From an uncultured Planktomarina sp. (lineage in GTDB: Bacteria; Pseudomonadota; Alphaproteobacteria; Rhodobacterales; Rhodobacteraceae): 64,000 nucleotides of DNA. This document shows positions 25,962 to 36,501 of this stretch, one piece after another. A program made the translations under genes and the position numbers. The stretch is from NCBI GenBank assembly GCA_943788425.1, contig CALSQF010000003.1:55927-119926 (forward strand). The letters run 5' to 3'. The notes beneath the pieces were generated by a model. The model searched no databases, had not been told where the DNA came from, and saw only the letters and a list, made by a program, of their open reading frames with translations. Every line of letters begins with the position of its first letter. Within the stretch, counting starts at the first letter, position 1.

Positions 25962-28894
25962 GAGTGGTCGGTAAAGGATTGGTTGACCGAAATCGCGTCC
26001 TAGGGTTCACGTTTGGCGGCCAGAGCTTCGAGGGCTTCGCCGGCGACACTTTGGCCAGCGCCCTTTTGGCCAATGGTCAAAGGCTTGTTGGCCGATCATT
26101 CAAGTACCACCGCCCAAGAGGGATTGTCACTTGCGGATCGGAGGAGCCAAATGCGCTGGTGACTGTGGCGCGCGGTTTGGCGCGCGAGCCCAACAGCCGC
26201 GCCACGATGCTGCCGCTCTACGATGGGCTGGTGGCCATGCCGCAGAATGCTTGGCCGTCCTTGAAATGTGATGCTTTGGCGATAAATGACGTTTTGGCAC
26301 CCTTTCTATCGGCTGGATTTTATTACAAAACCTTTATGTGGCCACGGAAATTTTGGGAATGGGTCTATGAGCCTGCCATTCGCCGGGCGGCGGGTCTTGG
26401 AGCTTTGTCGACCCGTTATGACGATGAGATTTACGAAAAAGCCTATGCGCATTGCGATGTATTGATCATCGGTGCCGGTCCATCGGGGCTTATGGCAGCC
26501 TTGACGGCAGGACGGGCTGGATTGGACGTCATTTTGGCCGATGAACATGACCAGCTGGGTGGCCGCCTCTTATCGGAAATGGAGTATATTGACGGGATGC
26601 CAGCTGTGGCTTGGGTCCAGGCGGTATTGGCTGAATTGTCCGGGCTGGCCTCGGTGCGGATCATGGCAAATACCACTGTGACCGGCGCTTATGACCAAGG
26701 GGTGTTCGGTGCCCTGGAGCGCGTCGGGCCGGGGTTGCAGGCGATCCCGGACGGATTGCCGCGCGAAACTTTTTGGCGCATTTATACCAAGGGAGCGATC
26801 CTATGCGCGGGCGCTCTGGAGCGGCAAATCGCCTTTGAAAACAATGATCGTCCCGGCATTATGACCGCGGGTGCCATGCGCAGCTACCTCAACCGGTTTG
26901 GGGTGAGCCCCGGCCAAAGAGTGGCGATCTTCGGCAATAACGCCGATGCGCATCGCACGGCGCGAGATTTTATGGAGGCAGGTGTTGAGGTTGCGGCTAT
27001 GATCGACAGCCGCGCCGAGGTGCGCCCCTTGGGCGATTACCCGCTTTATACAGGCGCAGTGGTCACCGGCAGCCGCGGGCGATTGGGTTTGAAAAGCATT
27101 GATATTCGGCAAAGCGACGGGTCGGTGAAAACGATTGACTGCGATGCGCTGGGCGTTTCGGGCGGATGGAATCCTTCAGTGCATTTAACCTGTCACATGA
27201 ACGGCCGCCCGATTTGGGATCCGGCTTTGGCAAGTTTCACACCCCAGCCGGGCGCCGTTGCTGGCTTGGTGGCGGCGGGCGCTGCCGCAGGGGAAATGAG
27301 CACGCAAGGCGCTTTGGCGCAGGGGCAGGAAGAGGCCCTGACTTTGGCCAAGGCGCTGGGGAAACGGGTCAAGCCAAGCGCGCTGCCTGTTGCGGAGGAC
27401 ACCCCCTATGAGATCACCCCGTTTTGGGATGTCGGCGGCACCGGGCGGGCGTGGCTTGATTTTCAAAATGATGTGACGGTCAAAGATATCAAACAGGCCG
27501 TTCAGGAAAATTTTCGCTCGGTCGAGCATATGAAACGCTACACCACCCAAGGCATGGCCACTGATCAGGGCAAAAACTCCAATACTGCCGCGCTTGCGGT
27601 TTTGGCCGATGCCACCGGTCGAGGCATACCGGAAACGGGCGCGACCACCTTCCGTCCGCCCTATGTGCCCGTCGCCCTGGCCGCCCTTGGCGCAGGTGGA
27701 CATGGCAAAGGCTTTGCGCCAGAGCGGCTTTTGACCTCTCACCAGATCAGCAAAGACCGCCGCGCGCCGATGGTTGAGGCGGGGCTGTGGTATCGGCCGA
27801 GCTATTTCCCGCTCGAAGGTGAGACCCATTGGCGGCAATCCTGTGATCGCGAGGTGCAGATGGTGCGCACGGCAGTTGGCATTTGCGATGTCTCGACCTT
27901 GGGAAAAATTGATATCCAAGGTCCGGATGCGGCTGCTTTTCTGGATCTGCTTTACACCAACTCTTTTGCCAGTCTGAAACAGAACCGGGTGCGCTATGGG
28001 TTGATGTTGCGTGAAGACGGTCACGTTATGGATGACGGCACCTGTGCCAGAATTGGCGCGCAGCACTATCTGATGACCACGACCACCGCAGCGGCCGGGC
28101 AGGTGATGCGGCATTTGGATTTCGTTCATCAAGGGCTGCGACCAGATTTCGATGTGAGCTTTACATCTGTCACAGAGCATTGGGCGCAATTTGCCGTGGC
28201 GGGGCCAGAAGCCCGCGCTTTGCTTAACGGTATATTAGATCGCAAGATAAGCGATGAAACCTTGCCGTATATGGGGTATAAAGCTGTGCAATTGGGCGGC
28301 ATTGCCGCGCGGTTGTTTCGGATCTCTTTCTCTGGGGAACATGCTTACGAATTGGCGGTGCCCGCGCGCTACGGTGAAAGCCTTTTTCAACTGCTGCTCG
28401 AGCGGGCCGAGGCGCTGGGTGGCGGGGCTTATGGTCTCGAAGCGCTCAATGTCTTGCGTATTGAAAAGGGCTTTATCACCCATGCGGAAATTCATGGGCG
28501 CACCACTGCGTTTGACATTGGTCTTGAGCGGATGGTGTCGGCAGGCAAAGACTGTATCGGCAAAACCATGGCGGCACGGCCAGGGCTTGTCGGGCCCGAG
28601 CGCGATCAGCTCGTGGGGTTGCGGCCCATCGGTGAGGTGAAGCAGATTATTCCCGGCGCGCATCTTTTTGCGCCAGAGGCGCAAGCTGTTTCTGAGAATG
28701 ACGAGGGCTATGTGACCTCCATGTGTTATTCTCCGACCTTAGGGTCTGTAATTGCCCAGGCATTTCTGCGCGATGGGCGCAATCGCCATGGGCAGAAGAT
28801 CAAGATGGTGGAGCATTTGAGCGGTGTCACCACGCTTTGCGAGGTCTGTGCGCCTGTATTTTTTGATCCAGAGGGGAGGCAGCTTCGTGGTTGA
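25958..28894 (+). CDS. soxA: Sarcosine oxidase subunit alpha
   Basis: Large NAD- and folate-binding subunit, 978 residues. The N-terminal segment (FTFGGQSFEGFAGDTLASAL) is the 2Fe-2S-like plug domain. The NAD motif DVLIIGAGPSGLMAALTAGR is near residue 167. The C-terminal third is a GcvT-like folate domain (YGLMLREDGHVMDDGTCARI, later FRISFSGEHAYELAVPARYG). It forms the channel that delivers formaldehyde-level carbon to tetrahydrofolate. GTG start, overlapping soxD; its end overlaps soxG by 8 bases. Confidence 0.95.
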   Translation: MRVVGKGLVDRNRVLGFTFGGQSFEGFAGDTLASALLANGQRLVGRSFKYHRPRGIVTCGSEEPNALVTVARGLAREPNSRATMLPLYDGLVAMPQNAWPSLKCDALAINDVLAPFLSAGFYYKTFMWPRKFWEWVYEPAIRRAAGLGALSTRYDDEIYEKAYAHCDVLIIGAGPSGLMAALTAGRAGLDVILADEHDQLGGRLLSEMEYIDGMPAVAWVQAVLAELSGLASVRIMANTTVTGAYDQGVFGALERVGPGLQAIPDGLPRETFWRIYTKGAILCAGALERQIAFENNDRPGIMTAGAMRSYLNRFGVSPGQRVAIFGNNADAHRTARDFMEAGVEVAAMIDSRAEVRPLGDYPLYTGAVVTGSRGRLGLKSIDIRQSDGSVKTIDCDALGVSGGWNPSVHLTCHMNGRPIWDPALASFTPQPGAVAGLVAAGAAAGEMSTQGALAQGQEEALTLAKALGKRVKPSALPVAEDTPYEITPFWDVGGTGRAWLDFQNDVTVKDIKQAVQENFRSVEHMKRYTTQGMATDQGKNSNTAALAVLADATGRGIPETGATTFRPPYVPVALAALGAGGHGKGFAPERLLTSHQISKDRRAPMVEAGLWYRPSYFPLEGETHWRQSCDREVQMVRTAVGICDVSTLGKIDIQGPDAAAFLDLLYTNSFASLKQNRVRYGLMLREDGHVMDDGTCARIGAQHYLMTTTTAAAGQVMRHLDFVHQGLRPDFDVSFTSVTEHWAQFAVAGPEARALLNGILDRKISDETLPYMGYKAVQLGGIAARLFRISFSGEHAYELAVPARYGESLFQLLLERAEALGGGAYGLEALNVLRIEKGFITHAEIHGRTTAFDIGLERMVSAGKDCIGKTMAARPGLVGPERDQLVGLRPIGEVKQIIPGAHLFAPEAQAVSENDEGYVTSMCYSPTLGSVIAQAFLRDGRNRHGQKIKMVEHLSGVTTLCEVCAPVFFDPEGRQLRG

Positions 28895-29438
28895 GCTTTA
28901 TGAAACATCGGCTGCGGGCGCGAGGCTGCCCTTGGAGATCGGCACGGTTTCGGTTCGTGAAGTGCAAGCACCGCTGTATCTGCTGGCACCCTATAAGGGG
29001 CAGGCGGCTCAAGCGGCCTCTGCGTTCAACACGCAACTGGGACTGGAATGGCCCGGTCCCAATGAGCTGAAACGCAAAGGCGGGGTCCATGCGCTCTGGT
29101 TTGATCACGCACATATTGCTGTGGCGGGCGCAACGCCGTCTGGCCGCTTGACCCGTCATGCGGCGGTGACTGATGTTGGTGATGGCTGGACTGTGTTGGA
29201 GCTAAATGGTGCGGATGTGCGCGCTGTTTTAGCCCATCTCACGCCTTTGGATCTGCGGGTCAAATATTTCAAAACGGGCATGAGCCAGCGCAGCGCATTG
29301 ATGCATATGCAGGCGGTGATCTCTTGCCTTGGCAAGTCGCGGTTTCGGGTGATGGTGTTTCGCTCCATGACGCAAACCCTGCTGCATGATTTGACCTGCG
29401 CGATGGAATCAGTGGCCGCGCGCGCGCATTTGGTTTAG
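28887..29438 (+). CDS. soxG: Sarcosine oxidase subunit gamma
   Basis: Fourth subunit of the enzyme, 183 residues from the GTG at 28887, which has GGAGG 7 bases upstream. An open frame from 28824 would lie inside soxA and is not SoxG-like. The protein has SoxG features: LELNGADVRAVLAHLTPLDL and the C-terminal FRVMVFRSMTQTLLHDL. It is a GcvT-fold structural subunit next to the flavins. Last gene of the sox operon; dnaG starts 8 bases later. Confidence 0.9.
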   Translation: MVELYETSAAGARLPLEIGTVSVREVQAPLYLLAPYKGQAAQAASAFNTQLGLEWPGPNELKRKGGVHALWFDHAHIAVAGATPSGRLTRHAAVTDVGDGWTVLELNGADVRAVLAHLTPLDLRVKYFKTGMSQRSALMHMQAVISCLGKSRFRVMVFRSMTQTLLHDLTCAMESVAARAHLV

Positions 29439-29446
29439 AAAACCCC

Positions 29447-31393
29447 ATGTCATTGCCACCAGGATTTTTGGATGAATTGCGCAGTCGAGCTTCGATCTCT
29501 CAGGTCGTTGGGCGCAAGGTGATGTGGGACACACGCAAATCCAATCAAGGCAAGGGCGATATGTGGGCACCCTGTCCGTTTCATCAAGAGAAAACTGCAA
29601 GCTTTCATGTGGATGATCAAAAGGGATATTATTATTGTTTTGGTTGCCAAGCCAAAGGCGATGCTTTGGGCTTTATAAAAGATACAGAAAATGTCTCTTT
29701 TATGGAGGCTGTGGAGATATTGGCCGGTGAGGTTGGCATGCCGATGCCCGAGCGCGACCCGCAGGCGCGGCAAAAAGCCGATCGCAGGACGCAATTGGCC
29801 GAGGTTATGGAACAGGCGCTGCAATTTTTTCGATTGCAGCTGAACACCTCAGCCGGGGCAGATGCGCGGTCCTATTTGAGGGGTCGTGCTTTGTCACAGC
29901 GGGCACTGGAGCGTTTTGAGATCGGCTATGCGCCGGACGGCTGGCAAGGGCTTTGGGATCATCTCACCGGCAAGGGTGTGAGCGAAGAGCTGATCCTCGC
30001 GGCAGGGCTGGCCAAACCCTCCAATAAGGGCAAACGCCCCTATGACACATTTCGCAATCGCATTATTTTTCCAATCCGTGATCCGCAAAAGCGCTGTATT
30101 GGCTTTGGTGGCCGGGCGATGGATCCCAATGAGTCGGCCAAATACCTCAATTCACCAGAGACCGAGCTGTTTGATAAGGGGCGTTCGCTCTATAATCACG
30201 CGCCAGCGCGGGAGGCCTCGGGCAAAGGGCAAAGCTTGATCGTTGCAGAGGGATATATGGATGTTATAGCCCTGGCGGAGGCGGGGTTCAACGCCTCTGT
30301 TGCGCCATTGGGTACAGCGATAACACAGACCCAGCTACAACTGATGTGGCGCATCTGTGATGAGCCGATCATCGCTCTGGATGGCGACACGGCCGGCATA
30401 CGCGCCGCGCAGCGCGTTATGGATTTGGCGCTTCCTTTGTTGGAGGCGGGAAAATCTTTGCGCTTTGCGGTGATGCCCGAAGGTCAGGATCCCGATGATT
30501 TGCTGCGCGCCGGTGGACCGAGCGCCATGCAAGCGCTTTTGGATGCGGCGCGCCCGATGGTGGATTTGTTGTGGGAGCGTGAAACCTACGGCAAGAATTT
30601 TGACAGCCCGGAACGCAAAGCCGCATTGGATAAAGCCCTTCGCGAAAAGCTTAAGCTGATCCAAGACCCCTCTATTCGCGGTCATTACGGCCAGGCGATA
30701 AAGGACAAGCGTTGGCAATTGTTCCGACCAAAGGCCGCGCCGAAATCGGTGCGCGGCTTTACCGCCAAGACAGGCTATAGGCCTGTAATACCACAAGCGA
30801 GCACGCGTGTTTCGGCCCTGGCCAATGGCTCTGAACCTAGCCATATCCTGCGTCATTCGGTTATTTTGGCCAGTTTGCTCAACTGCCCGCAAGCCCTGCC
30901 CACGGTCGAAGCGGCGTTGGAGGATTTGCAGTTTGAAAAGCCACTGCACCGCGATCTCCAGCAATTTTTGTTGCAATTTTCCGGATCGCCTGAGCTGCTT
31001 TGGTCAGAGGCGGAACAAGTGTTTGGGCCGCCGCAACTTGAAAACTTGATGCAAATGCCCCACGTGCGGATTGCGCCCTCTGTACGCAACGGCTCGGATG
31101 TATCTTTTGTGATCGCCTGCCTGCAGCAAGAATTTGCTCAGATTTTTGCTATAGATTCTCATGGGCGGGAGGTTGCAGAGGCGGTTTTGGATGTGTCGGA
31201 TGTTGACGATGAGGGGCTGACCTGGCGGATCAGTGAATCTGCCAAGCATTTGCAAGCCACGACCCAGGGCGCCCAGGAAGATGATACAGAATATAAGACC
31301 GCGAAAAACGGTCTTAAAATAAAATTAGCGGAACAAAATACACTAGATGATCTGCTGCAGCAGATTAATTATTCGAAACCGAACCGACCTTAA
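29447..31393 (+). CDS. dnaG: DNA primase
   Basis: Makes RNA primers at the replication fork, 648 residues. The CHC2 zinc finger is [13 protein letters not shown] followed by YYYCFGC. The catalytic core begins with the DnaG segment [10 protein letters not shown] and TOPRIM motif [16 protein letters not shown], with the metal-binding [12 protein letters not shown]. The C-terminal helicase-binding region is divergent. It is followed by rpoD, as in most bacteria, and is only 8 bases behind soxG, so it may also be read from the sox promoter. Confidence 0.95.
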   Translation: MSLPPGFLDELRSRASISQVVGRKVMWDTRKSNQGKGDMWAPCPFHQEKTASFHVDDQKGYYYCFGCQAKGDALGFIKDTENVSFMEAVEILAGEVGMPMPERDPQARQKADRRTQLAEVMEQALQFFRLQLNTSAGADARSYLRGRALSQRALERFEIGYAPDGWQGLWDHLTGKGVSEELILAAGLAKPSNKGKRPYDTFRNRIIFPIRDPQKRCIGFGGRAMDPNESAKYLNSPETELFDKGRSLYNHAPAREASGKGQSLIVAEGYMDVIALAEAGFNASVAPLGTAITQTQLQLMWRICDEPIIALDGDTAGIRAAQRVMDLALPLLEAGKSLRFAVMPEGQDPDDLLRAGGPSAMQALLDAARPMVDLLWERETYGKNFDSPERKAALDKALREKLKLIQDPSIRGHYGQAIKDKRWQLFRPKAAPKSVRGFTAKTGYRPVIPQASTRVSALANGSEPSHILRHSVILASLLNCPQALPTVEAALEDLQFEKPLHRDLQQFLLQFSGSPELLWSEAEQVFGPPQLENLMQMPHVRIAPSVRNGSDVSFVIACLQQEFAQIFAIDSHGREVAEAVLDVSDVDDEGLTWRISESAKHLQATTQGAQEDDTEYKTAKNGLKIKLAEQNTLDDLLQQINYSKPNRP

Positions 31394-31441
31394 GCTCGGT
31401 GGGGGTGGGAACTGGGGGACGAATCAGGCTAAATGGCGAAG

Positions 31442-31470
31442 CGAATCAGTTTCAAAACCGATTCGTTTTT
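31442..31470 (+). terminator. Terminator-like hairpin between dnaG and rpoD
   Basis: CGAATC (31442-31447) pairs with GATTCG (31460-31465), with GTT/AAC able to extend the stem after one mismatch, and TTTTT follows. It may separate dnaG and rpoD expression. The stem is short, so an RNase processing site is also possible. Confidence 0.5.
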
Positions 31471-31509
31471 ACGTTTAGTGAGAGTCCCAAGGATAAGGAG
31501 CCACAGCGC

Positions 31510-33480
31510 ATGGCCGCCAAGGATAACGACGACCGCAAGCAAGATGCCGACGCCAATGAACCGATGATCGATATGAGTCAAACGGCTGTCAAAAAGATGA
31601 TCGGTGATGCGCGGGCGCGCGGTTATATCACCTATGACCAACTAAACACAGTTTTGCCACCCGATCAGGTATCGTCCGATCAGATCGAAGACGTCATGTC
31701 GATGCTCTCCGAAATGGGCATTCAGGTGACCGAAGAGCATGAATCTGAAGAAGATGAAGACAAAGGCCCAACGGATTTGGTGGCCACCAATCAAAACCGC
31801 GATGTAGCGCTTGCGGGTGCAAATAATGAAAAACTCGACCGGACGGATGATCCGGTGCGTATGTATCTGCGCGAAATGGGCTCGGTGGAGCTCTTGAGCC
31901 GCGAGGGTGAGATTGCCATAGCCAAGCGGATCGAAGCAGGCCGCAATACAATGATTTTGGGGCTTTGCGAAAGCCCACTGACATTTCAAGCGATCACCAT
32001 TTGGCGTGACGAATTGCTGAGTGAAGATATTTTGCTGCGCGATGTGATTGATCTGGAAACCACTTTTGGTCACCATATGGGTGAAGAGGAGGAGGCTCCG
32101 GTTGTGGCGACACCTGTTGCCACGGAAAGCCCTGCCAGCGCCAGCCCTGAGCTGGATGCGGATGGCAACCCTATCATCGCCGATGAAGACGACGATGATG
32201 AAGGGGCCAATCTGTCGCTGGCAGCTATGGAGGCGGCTCTAAAGCCCAAGGTGCTGGAGACGCTGGACCTGATTGCCTCTGATTATATCCTTTTATCTGA
32301 GATGCAGGATGTGCGTATCTCTGCGACTTTGAACGAGGATGAAAATTTCTCGGATGGGGCCGAGGCGAAGTATCAAAAGCTGCGCTCTGAAATTGTTGAA
32401 TTGGTGAATGAATTGCACCTGCACAACAATAGGATTGAGGCGTTGATTGACCAGCTGTACGGCATTAACCGCAGGGTGATGTCGATTGACAGCGCTATGG
32501 TGAAACTTGCGGACCAAGCGCGGATCAACCGCCGTGAGTTCATCGATGCCTATCGCGGCCGCGAGCTGGATCCAAACTGGTTGACCGATATGGGCGAGAA
32601 AACTGGCCGCGGCTGGACCATGTTTATGGAGCGTAGTGTCGATAAAGTGGAAGAGCTCCGTGCAGAGATGGCGCAGGTTGGCCAATATGTTGGACTGGAC
32701 ATCTCTGAATTCCGCCGCATTGTGCAACAGGTACAAAAAGGCGAGAAAGAAGCACGCCAAGCCAAGAAAGAAATGGTTGAGGCGAATCTGCGTTTGGTAA
32801 TCTCGATCGCCAAAAAATACACCAATCGCGGCTTGCAATTCTTGGATCTGATCCAGGAGGGCAATATCGGCCTCATGAAAGCGGTAGATAAATTTGAATA
32901 TCGCCGGGGCTATAAGTTTTCAACCTACGCCACATGGTGGATTCGCCAAGCTATTACCCGCTCTATAGCGGACCAAGCGCGCACCATCCGTATTCCGGTG
33001 CATATGATCGAAACTATCAACAAGCTCGTGCGCACGGGGCGCCAAATGCTGCATGAAATCGGTCGCGAGCCCACGCCTGAGGAATTGGCAGCCAAGCTGC
33101 AAATGCCTTTGGAAAAAGTGCGTAAGGTCATGAAAATTGCCAAAGAGCCAATTTCTTTGGAGACGCCAATTGGCGATGAAGAAGACTCGCAGCTTGGTGA
33201 TTTCATCGAGGATAAGAATGCCGTCTTGCCGCTCGACAGTGCGATACAAGAGAACCTGAAAGAAACCACAACGCGGGTCTTGGCCAGTCTGACCCCGCGC
33301 GAAGAGCGGGTGTTGCGGATGCGCTTCGGAATCGGCATGAATACAGACCATACTTTGGAAGAGGTGGGCCAACAGTTCAGCGTGACCCGCGAACGTATTC
33401 GCCAGATCGAAGCCAAAGCCCTGCGCAAGCTTAAGCACCCAAGCCGCAGCCGTAAATTGCGGAGCTTTCTCGACCAATAG
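31510..33480 (+). CDS. rpoD: RNA polymerase sigma factor RpoD (sigma-70)
   Basis: Primary sigma factor, 656 residues. Region 1.1 is near the N-terminus, then the acidic insertion (about residues 190-240), region 1.2/2.1 ([20 protein letters not shown]), region 2.4 ([20 protein letters not shown]), region 3 ([20 protein letters not shown]), region 4.2 ([20 protein letters not shown]). The start is the ATG at 31510 with AAGGAG 9 bases upstream; the longer frame from 31399 covers the intergenic hairpin. A terminator follows 33 bases after the stop. Confidence 0.97.
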   Translation: MAAKDNDDRKQDADANEPMIDMSQTAVKKMIGDARARGYITYDQLNTVLPPDQVSSDQIEDVMSMLSEMGIQVTEEHESEEDEDKGPTDLVATNQNRDVALAGANNEKLDRTDDPVRMYLREMGSVELLSREGEIAIAKRIEAGRNTMILGLCESPLTFQAITIWRDELLSEDILLRDVIDLETTFGHHMGEEEEAPVVATPVATESPASASPELDADGNPIIADEDDDDEGANLSLAAMEAALKPKVLETLDLIASDYILLSEMQDVRISATLNEDENFSDGAEAKYQKLRSEIVELVNELHLHNNRIEALIDQLYGINRRVMSIDSAMVKLADQARINRREFIDAYRGRELDPNWLTDMGEKTGRGWTMFMERSVDKVEELRAEMAQVGQYVGLDISEFRRIVQQVQKGEKEARQAKKEMVEANLRLVISIAKKYTNRGLQFLDLIQEGNIGLMKAVDKFEYRRGYKFSTYATWWIRQAITRSIADQARTIRIPVHMIETINKLVRTGRQMLHEIGREPTPEELAAKLQMPLEKVRKVMKIAKEPISLETPIGDEEDSQLGDFIEDKNAVLPLDSAIQENLKETTTRVLASLTPREERVLRMRFGIGMNTDHTLEEVGQQFSVTRERIRQIEAKALRKLKHPSRSRKLRSFLDQ

Positions 33481-33512
33481 GTCCGGCACAGCAGTGAAGA
33501 TTTGATGAAAAC

Positions 33513-33536
33513 GGCCTCGCTCTGCGGGGCCTTTCT
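33513..33536 (+). terminator. Rho-independent terminator after rpoD
   Basis: GGCCTCGC and GCGGGGCC form an 8-bp stem (one T-G pair) with a TCT loop, followed by TTTCTCATTT. Confidence 0.75.
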
Positions 33537-33678
33537 CATTTCGGCAGTGGTGATATCGGGCAGCCACCCCAAAATGCAGTGGGCTAAAATCTCCTCTACC
33601 CAAACCGTGGTGAAATGTTATAAGGATTGTGGAAGTTTAAGCGCTCTGCGCTATCGGAATACGAAGAGGGGATGGCAC

Positions 33679-34146
33679 ATGCGTTGCCCGTTTTGTGGAA
33701 ATGTTGACACTCAGGTAAAAGATTCGCGCCCAGCCGAGGATCATGTAGCCATTCGGCGGCGGCGATTTTGCCCAGCTTGTGGCGGGCGGTTTACGACCTA
33801 TGAGCGCGTGCAATTGCGTGATTTGGTGGTCATCAAATCAAATGGTCGCAGAGAAGATTTTGACCGGAGCAAACTTGAACGTTCTATTCGCATTGCCCTG
33901 CAAAAACGTCCAGTTGAGCCCGAGCGGATGGATCAAATGATTTCTGGTATCGTGCGCCGGTTGGAAAGCATGGGGGATACAGATATCCCGTCTACATCCA
34001 TCGGTGAGATTGTAATGGAATCTTTAGCGCGGATCGATACGGTCGCCTTTGTGCGCTTTGCCAGTGTCTATAAAAATTTCCAAGCTGCCGATGATTTTGA
34101 TAAATTCGTCTCTGAGCTGCGGCCAAACCTGCCGCCTGAGGAGTGA
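33679..34146 (+). CDS. nrdR: Transcriptional repressor NrdR
   Basis: Nucleotide-sensing repressor of ribonucleotide reductase genes, 155 residues. The zinc ribbon is [20 protein letters not shown] plus [16 protein letters not shown], and the ATP-cone follows ([20 protein letters not shown]). The start at 33679 has GAGGGG upstream; the frame running from 33502 would include the rpoD terminator region. Its stop overlaps the GTG start of ribD, so it heads the riboflavin operon as in many proteobacteria. Confidence 0.96.
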   Translation: MRCPFCGNVDTQVKDSRPAEDHVAIRRRRFCPACGGRFTTYERVQLRDLVVIKSNGRREDFDRSKLERSIRIALQKRPVEPERMDQMISGIVRRLESMGDTDIPSTSIGEIVMESLARIDTVAFVRFASVYKNFQAADDFDKFVSELRPNLPPEE

Positions 34147-35237
34147 GTGCTTTAAGTGACGCGCGCTTTATGGCGCTGGCCCTCAGTCTGGGTCAGCGCG
34201 GTCAAGGATCCGTTTGGCCCAATCCGGCGGTGGGATGCGTCATTGTTCGAGGCGGGCGTATTGTTGGTCGCGGCTGGACGCAGCCCGACGGCAGGCCTCA
34301 TGCAGAAACCATGGCTTTAGAACAGGCAGGGGCCGGAGCGCACCAGGCTACAGCCTTTGTCACCCTAGAACCCTGTGCCCATCACGGAGCAACGCCGCCC
34401 TGCGCTGACGGGTTAATTGCGGCGGGCATTGCTCGCTGTGTTGTGGCGATTGCGGATCCAGACACGCGGGTCAGCGGTCGGGGAATTGCCAAGCTCCAAG
34501 CAGCAGGAATTGAGGTCAGTGTTGGCTGCCAAACCCAAGAGGCTTTGGTGGCGCATCGCGGATTTTTTAGCCGCCTGCAGCATGGGCGCCCGCGGGTGAC
34601 GTTAAAATTGGCTACATCTTTAGATGGCCGCATTGCTACGGCCCGCGGTGAAAGTCAGTGGATCACAGGGTCTGAGGCGCGGCGCGATGTCCATGGTCTA
34701 CGCGCCTGTCATGACGCGGTATTGGTCGGCGGCGGCACGGCCCGGGCAGATAATCCCAGCCTAACTGTGCGCGGTTTGGGCCTCAACAGGCAGCCCGTCC
34801 GCATTGTGGCCTCACGTCATTTAGATTTTGACGCGCCTGCCTTGCAGACCAGCCGGGATATTGCGCCGCTTTGGCTTTGTCATGGACCGCAGGCTTGTAT
34901 GAGCGGCGCTTGGCAAAGTCAGTGCGACGCGCTCCTACAGGTTCCTCTCGCGCCTGATGGGCAGCTCGATTTGGCAGAGCTTATGCAGGCCTTGGGGGCA
35001 AAAGGGTTGACATCGGTCTTGTGTGAGGGTGGCGGGCAATTGGCGGCCTCATTGCTGCGGGCCGGATTGGTTGACGATGTGATCCTCTATACGGCTGGTT
35101 TGGCGCTTGGCGCGGACGGGCTGGCTGGCTTGGGGGATCTGGCCTTGTCGCATTTGCATATGGCACCGCGCTTTGAGCTAATCTTAGCACGCAAAATTGG
35201 TCAAGATACCCGCCAAGATTGGCGCCGCTTGTCGTAG
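34143..35237 (+). CDS. ribD: Bifunctional riboflavin biosynthesis deaminase/reductase
   Basis: Carries out steps two and three of riboflavin synthesis. The N-terminal deaminase has the zinc ligands in [10 protein letters not shown] and [20 protein letters not shown]. The C-terminal reductase carries [20 protein letters not shown] and [20 protein letters not shown], and [17 protein letters not shown] near the end. 364 residues, GTG start overlapping nrdR. Its 3' end overlaps the antisense capsule pseudogene. The route continues with ribE, ribBX and ribH. Confidence 0.94.
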   Translation: MSALSDARFMALALSLGQRGQGSVWPNPAVGCVIVRGGRIVGRGWTQPDGRPHAETMALEQAGAGAHQATAFVTLEPCAHHGATPPCADGLIAAGIARCVVAIADPDTRVSGRGIAKLQAAGIEVSVGCQTQEALVAHRGFFSRLQHGRPRVTLKLATSLDGRIATARGESQWITGSEARRDVHGLRACHDAVLVGGGTARADNPSLTVRGLGLNRQPVRIVASRHLDFDAPALQTSRDIAPLWLCHGPQACMSGAWQSQCDALLQVPLAPDGQLDLAELMQALGAKGLTSVLCEGGGQLAASLLRAGLVDDVILYTAGLALGADGLAGLGDLALSHLHMAPRFELILARKIGQDTRQDWRRLS

Positions 35238-35751
35238 AACGTGCTCGCCAAAGCGCTATCCGTTTTGACGCGACATATTTTATCGCCCCAATGGGCCGAG
35301 GCTTCGGTGAGGTCGATTCTGGCTTTGCGAAGAACTTTTTGCATTTGCGCCACGGTCATCCCCATCAGACGGGAATTCCCATTGGCGCCGCCGCGCTCGT
35401 AATTTACCCAACAGGGGCGTAAGTAGCCTTCTTCAAAAACATGAACCCGCGAGCCCAAGCCCTTGGCCAGCTTTATAGCTTCGGCATGCACTGGACGTGT
35501 GTCACCATATAACACAATATCGGTGATGGATTTTTCTGCGATGATCTTGCCGAGTGCCGTGGGCCAAGCCTCTAAGCTGTCGGTATGGGCGATGAAGCGC
35601 GCTTTATTGCTCAAAAAAATGGGTTACCGCCATTAAAGACGATCTGCCAAGCTTTTGCGCCTGTTTGTTCCAATAGCTGCCCGAGCTGGTTGAAAAATGG
35701 ACCATGCGGGCCCTTTAACAGCAGGAAATTGCGCCCGAATCCGTCTGACAT
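35201..35751 (-). pseudogene. Decayed capsule polysaccharide export gene (KpsS/LipB-like)
   Basis: Two adjacent minus-strand frames belong to one protein of the capsule synthesis/export family. The first (ATG 35751) reads NFLLLKGPHGPFFNQLGQLL and KAWQIVFNGGNPFF, then meets TGA. The second continues as LSNKARFIAHTDSLEAWPTA, then VLYGDTRPVHAEAIKLAKGL and HVFEEGYLRPCWVNYERGG. One more base in the 7-base homopolymer at 35613-35619 would join them. After the HWGD motif the family resemblance stops and the protein ends, at roughly half the usual length. So it is both frameshifted and C-terminally truncated. A sequencing error could explain the frameshift but not the truncation. It sits antisense within the rib operon. 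Confidence 0.75.
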
Positions 35752-35910
35752 TTTCAAATACCCCGCTGCTTACCGTTTGAAATCGGGCGGCTTTTTTTGA
35801 AAAAACTTCTTCGGGTTGTTCTAAATTGCGAATTGTCGCAGTTTCAATTCCAACTGTGACCCTTGCCCCAAGCGGGGTCTGAGGATAGGGACAGCGCAAA
35901 GGGGAACATC

Positions 35911-36498
35911 ATGTTTACAGGTATCATAACTGACGTTGGCACCATCCGATCTGTTGTGCAGCGCGGGGATTTGCGGATTGAGATCGCCACAGGCTATGAT
36001 GTGACCAGGGTCGATATGGGGGCTTCTATTGCTTGTGACGGCGTATGCCTGACGGTGGTGGAAAAAACTTCTGACAGCTTCTGTGTTGATGTGTCTGCCG
36101 AGAGCTCGAGATTGACCAATATCGGAGGATGGAAAACCGGCCGGCCGATCAACTTGGAGCGGGCCTTGAAGGTAGGTGATGAGCTAGGCGGGCATATTGT
36201 TTCAGGCCATGTGGATGGCGTGGCTGAGATCATCGCCCTGCGCGATGAAGGCGACAGCACGCGGGTGACGCTACGCGCGCCGGAGGCTTTGGCGAAATTT
36301 ATTGCTCCGAAAGGTTCGGTCGCATTGAACGGCACCTCGTTGACTGTGAACGAGGTGAACGGCACAGACTTTGGGATCAACTTTATTCCACACACGAAGG
36401 CTGTCACCACTTGGGGTTCTGCGGCGGTGGGCCACCGCGTGAACTTGGAAATTGATACTTTGGCACGCTACGTTGCGCGCTTGCAAGATTGGAGTTAG
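35911..36498 (+). CDS. ribE: Riboflavin synthase, alpha chain
   Basis: Dismutates two 6,7-dimethyl-8-ribityllumazines to riboflavin. At 195 residues it has the typical internal duplication: MFTGIITDVGTIRSV opens the first barrel and HIVSGHVDGVAEI the second, each followed by an SIACDGVCLTVVE- or GSVALNGTSLTVNE-type motif. The start is the ATG at 35911 preceded by AAGGGG; the frame from 35863 is longer but not family-like. No FMN riboswitch is visible upstream. Confidence 0.95.
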   Translation: MFTGIITDVGTIRSVVQRGDLRIEIATGYDVTRVDMGASIACDGVCLTVVEKTSDSFCVDVSAESSRLTNIGGWKTGRPINLERALKVGDELGGHIVSGHVDGVAEIIALRDEGDSTRVTLRAPEALAKFIAPKGSVALNGTSLTVNEVNGTDFGINFIPHTKAVTTWGSAAVGHRVNLEIDTLARYVARLQDWS

Positions 36499-36501
36499 GG
36501 C

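Noticed and set aside
27185-28189. 334-codon open frame antisense to soxA
   Set aside because: Lies fully inside soxA, rich in Arg/His/Pro as expected of shadow frames, with no ribosome site or motif.
35752-35910. Possible FMN riboswitch before ribE
   Set aside because: The conserved RFN-element sequences (AGGGG... and ACCGGCGGT-like blocks) are not present.
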